64,000 bases of DNA from Ectothiorhodospira magna (lineage in GTDB: Bacteria; Pseudomonadota; Gammaproteobacteria; Ectothiorhodospirales; Ectothiorhodospiraceae), in the NCBI RefSeq assembly GCF_900110965.1, contig NZ_FOFO01000010.1:30707-94706 (forward strand). Reading direction: 5' to 3'. Positions 61,932 through 64,000 of this stretch are shown here, piece after piece. Positions within the stretch are counted from its first letter, which is position 1. Each line of letters begins with the position of its first letter. Both the position numbers and the translations under genes were made by a program. The notes below the pieces were generated by a model. The model did not search any database. It saw nothing but the letters and a program-made list of their open reading frames with translations, and had not been told where the DNA came from.

Positions 61932-62871
61932 ACTCACGCTCGTAAGCGGTGTGTTTGATCTCTTTCATGTCGGCCACCTGCGTTACTTGCAGCAAGCACG
62001 CGCCTTGGCAACAGGCCCACTGCTGGTGGGCGTGGTATCCGATGCCGAGACCCAGCGTGTTAAGGGTCGCTTGCCGCTGATCGCAGAGCAGCAACGCTTG
62101 GAGTGGGTCAGCGCCCTTGGTGGCGTGGATGCAGCGCGTTTGCAACCCACTTCAACAACGAATATTGCTGAAGCGGTTGATTGGATTCAAGCTTGGGGCG
62201 TCACTCAAGTCATCCAGGGTGACACTTGGCAGCCCAGCCCAGCGGGGCAGGCATTGGAAAACGCCCTCAAACAATGTGGCATTAAGGTGCGCTATCTACC
62301 CACAACCGCCTGTATTTCAAGCGCATACCTTCGCCAGCAGCTCGCTGTAGCGCCCAACAGCGCCGTTTGCCCAGAACTGCCAAGCAATTCGCAGTTGGAT
62401 TTACCCCTTAAACCCAAACAAGCGAATCGCATTCGCGTGCTTGCGACCGGCGTTTTTGACCTGCCGCATCACGGCCACCTGCGCTTTTTGCAACAAGCCG
62501 CCCAACAAGGCGATGAACTGCTGGTCGGCGTTGCCAGTGATCAACTCACCTACGCCAATAAAGGCCGTTACCCTGTTTTTACAGGGCCACAGCGCCGTGA
62601 ACTGCTGCAAGGACTAAAGTGTGTTGATGCCACCTTGACCATTGAGCAATCATTACGCGCAACAAAACCCAGCGTGGCCTGGATTGAAGCATTAAAGGTT
62701 GATCGTCTAGTAGGTTGTACTGAATGGCAAAAGACGGGTCACTGGCAGCGCCTTGAAAGCGCACTCAAACAAAAAGGCATGGAGGTAATCTACTTGCCTC
62801 CAACCCCCGACATCTCAACCTCTATGCTGCGACAGCGGATTGTGGCCCCGTTAAAGGCGCCCATTTTTTAG
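61924..62871 (+). CDS. Tandem cytidylyltransferase-like protein
   Basis: A 315-residue protein with two nucleotidyltransferase domains of the glycerol-3-phosphate/ethanolamine-phosphate cytidylyltransferase type. Domain 1 has GVFDLFHVGHLRYL (His15, His18) and CISSAYLRQQ; domain 2 has GVFDLPHHGHLRFL (His182-185), NKGRYPVFTGPQRRELL and DISTSMLRQRI. The duplicated layout recalls eukaryotic CTP:phosphoethanolamine cytidylyltransferase, but could be an independent duplication. It probably makes CDP-activated alcohol phosphate for the LicD-like enzyme encoded upstream. ATG 61924 follows GGAAGG; domain 1 lacks the full R-x-x-G-I-S-T-T form. Confidence 0.8.
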   Translation: MNELTLVSGVFDLFHVGHLRYLQQARALATGPLLVGVVSDAETQRVKGRLPLIAEQQRLEWVSALGGVDAARLQPTSTTNIAEAVDWIQAWGVTQVIQGDTWQPSPAGQALENALKQCGIKVRYLPTTACISSAYLRQQLAVAPNSAVCPELPSNSQLDLPLKPKQANRIRVLATGVFDLPHHGHLRFLQQAAQQGDELLVGVASDQLTYANKGRYPVFTGPQRRELLQGLKCVDATLTIEQSLRATKPSVAWIEALKVDRLVGCTEWQKTGHWQRLESALKQKGMEVIYLPPTPDISTSMLRQRIVAPLKAPIF

Positions 62872-62932
62872 TTTTTTGGTGAAACCGCTGCTTGTGCGAT
62901 CATGGTACCAAGCATCAACGGAGATAATTCCC

Positions 62933-63628
62933 ATGACCCAAACTAACCCTACACTGAGCGATGTCTGGCAGCTGTTTCAGGAAACCGCCCGCAAGTTCCA
63001 GGACACTGACCGTAAGTTTCAGGAAACCGACCGCAAGTTTCAGGAAACCGACCGCAAGTTTCAGGACACTGACCGTAAGTTTCAGGAAACCGACCGCAAG
63101 TTCCAGGACACTGACCGTAAATTTCAGGAAACCGACCGCAAATTTCAGGAAACCGATCGCAAGATTCAGGAAACCGACCGCTTGATCAAACAACTGGCCA
63201 AAAACCTCGGCGACATTGGCAATCGTCTGGGCGAGTTTGTTGAACACATGGTTGCACCCGCAGTGGTGCGCCTGTTTCGTGACCAAGGCATTGAGGTTCA
63301 TGCGGTTTATCCGAATATCCGTGCCAAACGCAACGGCGTGGCATTAGAGATTGACCTTTTAGTGGTCAACGATGGCGTGCTCATTGGCGTTGAATGCAAG
63401 AGCAAGCTGACAGAGGCCCATGTGGATGCCCATGTGGAACGCCTGGGCAACTTCAAGGGCGTCCTGCCCATTTACAAGGACCATCGGGTGATGGGGGCCG
63501 TGGCGGGGATGGTGGTGGAAGACAAGGTGGCCGAATATGCCCTTGTCCGTGGATTGTATGTGCTCTGCCAAAATGGCGAGCAGATCGACCTGCGCACCCC
63601 GCTGGAATTTCAACCGGCAGTGTGGTAA
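62933..63628 (+). CDS. Coiled-coil PD-(D/E)XK nuclease-like protein (DUF3782-type)
   Basis: A 231-residue protein. Residues 20-82 are nine heptads of the form RKFQ(D/E)TD, a long coiled coil. The C-terminal domain has LEIDLLVVNDGVLIGVECKSK, matching a PD-(D/E)XK nuclease core with Asp141, Glu154 and Lys156. Proteins of this form are frequent in cyanobacteria and sulfur bacteria and are often annotated DUF3782; their role is unknown. ATG 62933 follows GGAGAT; an upstream start at 62876 is less likely. It may belong to the acquired region. Confidence 0.8.
   Translation: MTQTNPTLSDVWQLFQETARKFQDTDRKFQETDRKFQETDRKFQDTDRKFQETDRKFQDTDRKFQETDRKFQETDRKIQETDRLIKQLAKNLGDIGNRLGEFVEHMVAPAVVRLFRDQGIEVHAVYPNIRAKRNGVALEIDLLVVNDGVLIGVECKSKLTEAHVDAHVERLGNFKGVLPIYKDHRVMGAVAGMVVEDKVAEYALVRGLYVLCQNGEQIDLRTPLEFQPAVW
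62990..63178 (+). repeat. Nine tandem 21-bp repeats in the coiled-coil gene
   Basis: Nine 21-bp units (CGCAAGTTTCAGGAAACCGAC type, with GACACT variants) encode nine heptads. Units differ at a few silent or Asp/Glu positions, so the array has partly diverged yet could still change in copy number. Confidence 0.93.
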
Positions 63629-64000
63629 CACAAGGTCAGTGCCCCGTTGGTCGCGAGCGATGGCTGGCATTGTCGGCTTCAGGCTGTTTCCACGTCGAAT
63701 GCCACGATCTGCCGCTGTTTGCGGGAGAATTCCACGCTGATCACCATAGCCCGACGCTGGCACAGTGCCCTTCGTACTGGGCCATAGTCTCCTGGGGCAC
63801 AAGATAGGTTTGGTGGAAGCGGTTGTGGCGGTTTAGCTGCTCCGAATTTCATACACGAAAGTGCTCATTCGGTGATTCGCTCTCCGTTGATAGCGCCCGG
63901 GTTTGGGCGAGCAACTGGAGTCCTGGTTGAGCAGTCCCAACCGGAGGCGCTCAGTCCGTTCCAGCAAGATCGCCTTGACCCGATTGAACGGAGTGAACCG
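63629..64000. other. Right-edge region without an assignable gene
   Basis: I cannot assign a product. On the minus strand a frame is open from the window edge to 63833 (RFTPFNRVKAILLERTERL...), and another short frame ending at 63679 reads VISVEFSRKQRQIVAFDVE. Both look protein-like but match no family I recognise. They could be remnants of a mobile element or the end of a gene lying beyond the window. Confidence 0.3.

Noticed and set aside
62990..63178. CRISPR-like tandem array
   Set aside because: The 21-bp units are contiguous with no spacers and encode heptads within one gene.

Overview
The window reads as chromosomal DNA of a GC-rich gammaproteobacterium. The housekeeping genes (glnE, ilvE, mdh, metH, dcd, rph, rdgB, hemW, yicC) look gammaproteobacterial. 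A Calvin-type glycolytic cluster, an Rnf complex beside pyruvate:ferredoxin oxidoreductase, and the oxygen-independent ubiquinone genes ubiU/ubiV point to an autotrophic, facultatively anaerobic sulfur- or photo-bacterium such as Chromatiales/Ectothiorhodospiraceae. The lineage is inferred from gene content, not from a marker-gene search.

Layout: 0-8.9 kb carries the end of glnE, ilvE, a small zinc-finger gene, a sulfotransferase, mdh, a 5'-3' exonuclease, a DUF1007/NicO nickel-cobalt transport pair, an SDR enzyme and an FKBP isomerase. 9.0-17.5 kb carries a GNAT-nitrilase fusion, metH, bpt, mtgA, a DUF3634-like gene and outer-membrane phospholipase A. 17.6-24.6 kb is a minus-strand carbon cluster transcribed tkt-gap-pgk-pyk-fba. 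25.0-29.1 kb holds an unassigned protein, a large AsmA/YdbH-like periplasmic protein and the U32 protein YegQ. 29.2-37.3 kb runs on the plus strand: mrp, a dcd gene interrupted by an HNH-containing intein, two radical-SAM genes, ubiU, ubiV and a lipoate-ligase/DUF116 fusion, with several 4-nt stop/start overlaps. 37.3-42.3 kb has hemW, a calcium-binding-loop protein, rdgB, rph, yicC and a DUF1841 gene.

From 42.7 to 53.2 kb lies an energy operon: a long RnfB, a very long NifJ with an additional C-terminal ferredoxin domain, rnfC-D-G-E-A, and a tiny Cys-rich membrane protein that looks like an NqrM-type maturation factor. The C-D-G-E-A order is that of anaerobe-type Rnf rather than the A-B-C-D-G-E order of enteric bacteria. 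The arrangement suggests exchange of electrons between pyruvate, ferredoxin and NADH across the membrane.

From about 53.3 to 62.9 kb base composition and codon use become visibly more AT-rich, which suggests acquired DNA. This island encodes a sensor kinase whose reading frame breaks at a run of eight T's, an OmpR-type regulator, a 1514-residue protein with a 20-unit Pro-Glu tract and a type-I-secretion-like C-terminus, a TPR-LicD-like phosphotransferase, and a protein with two tandem cytidylyltransferase domains. I read it as a regulated surface-protein locus with a possible CDP-alcohol decoration module; this is the best candidate for an undescribed system here. The right edge holds a coiled-coil PD-(D/E)XK protein built on nine 21-bp repeats, then about 370 bp without an assignable gene. 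I saw no tRNA, rRNA or CRISPR array.
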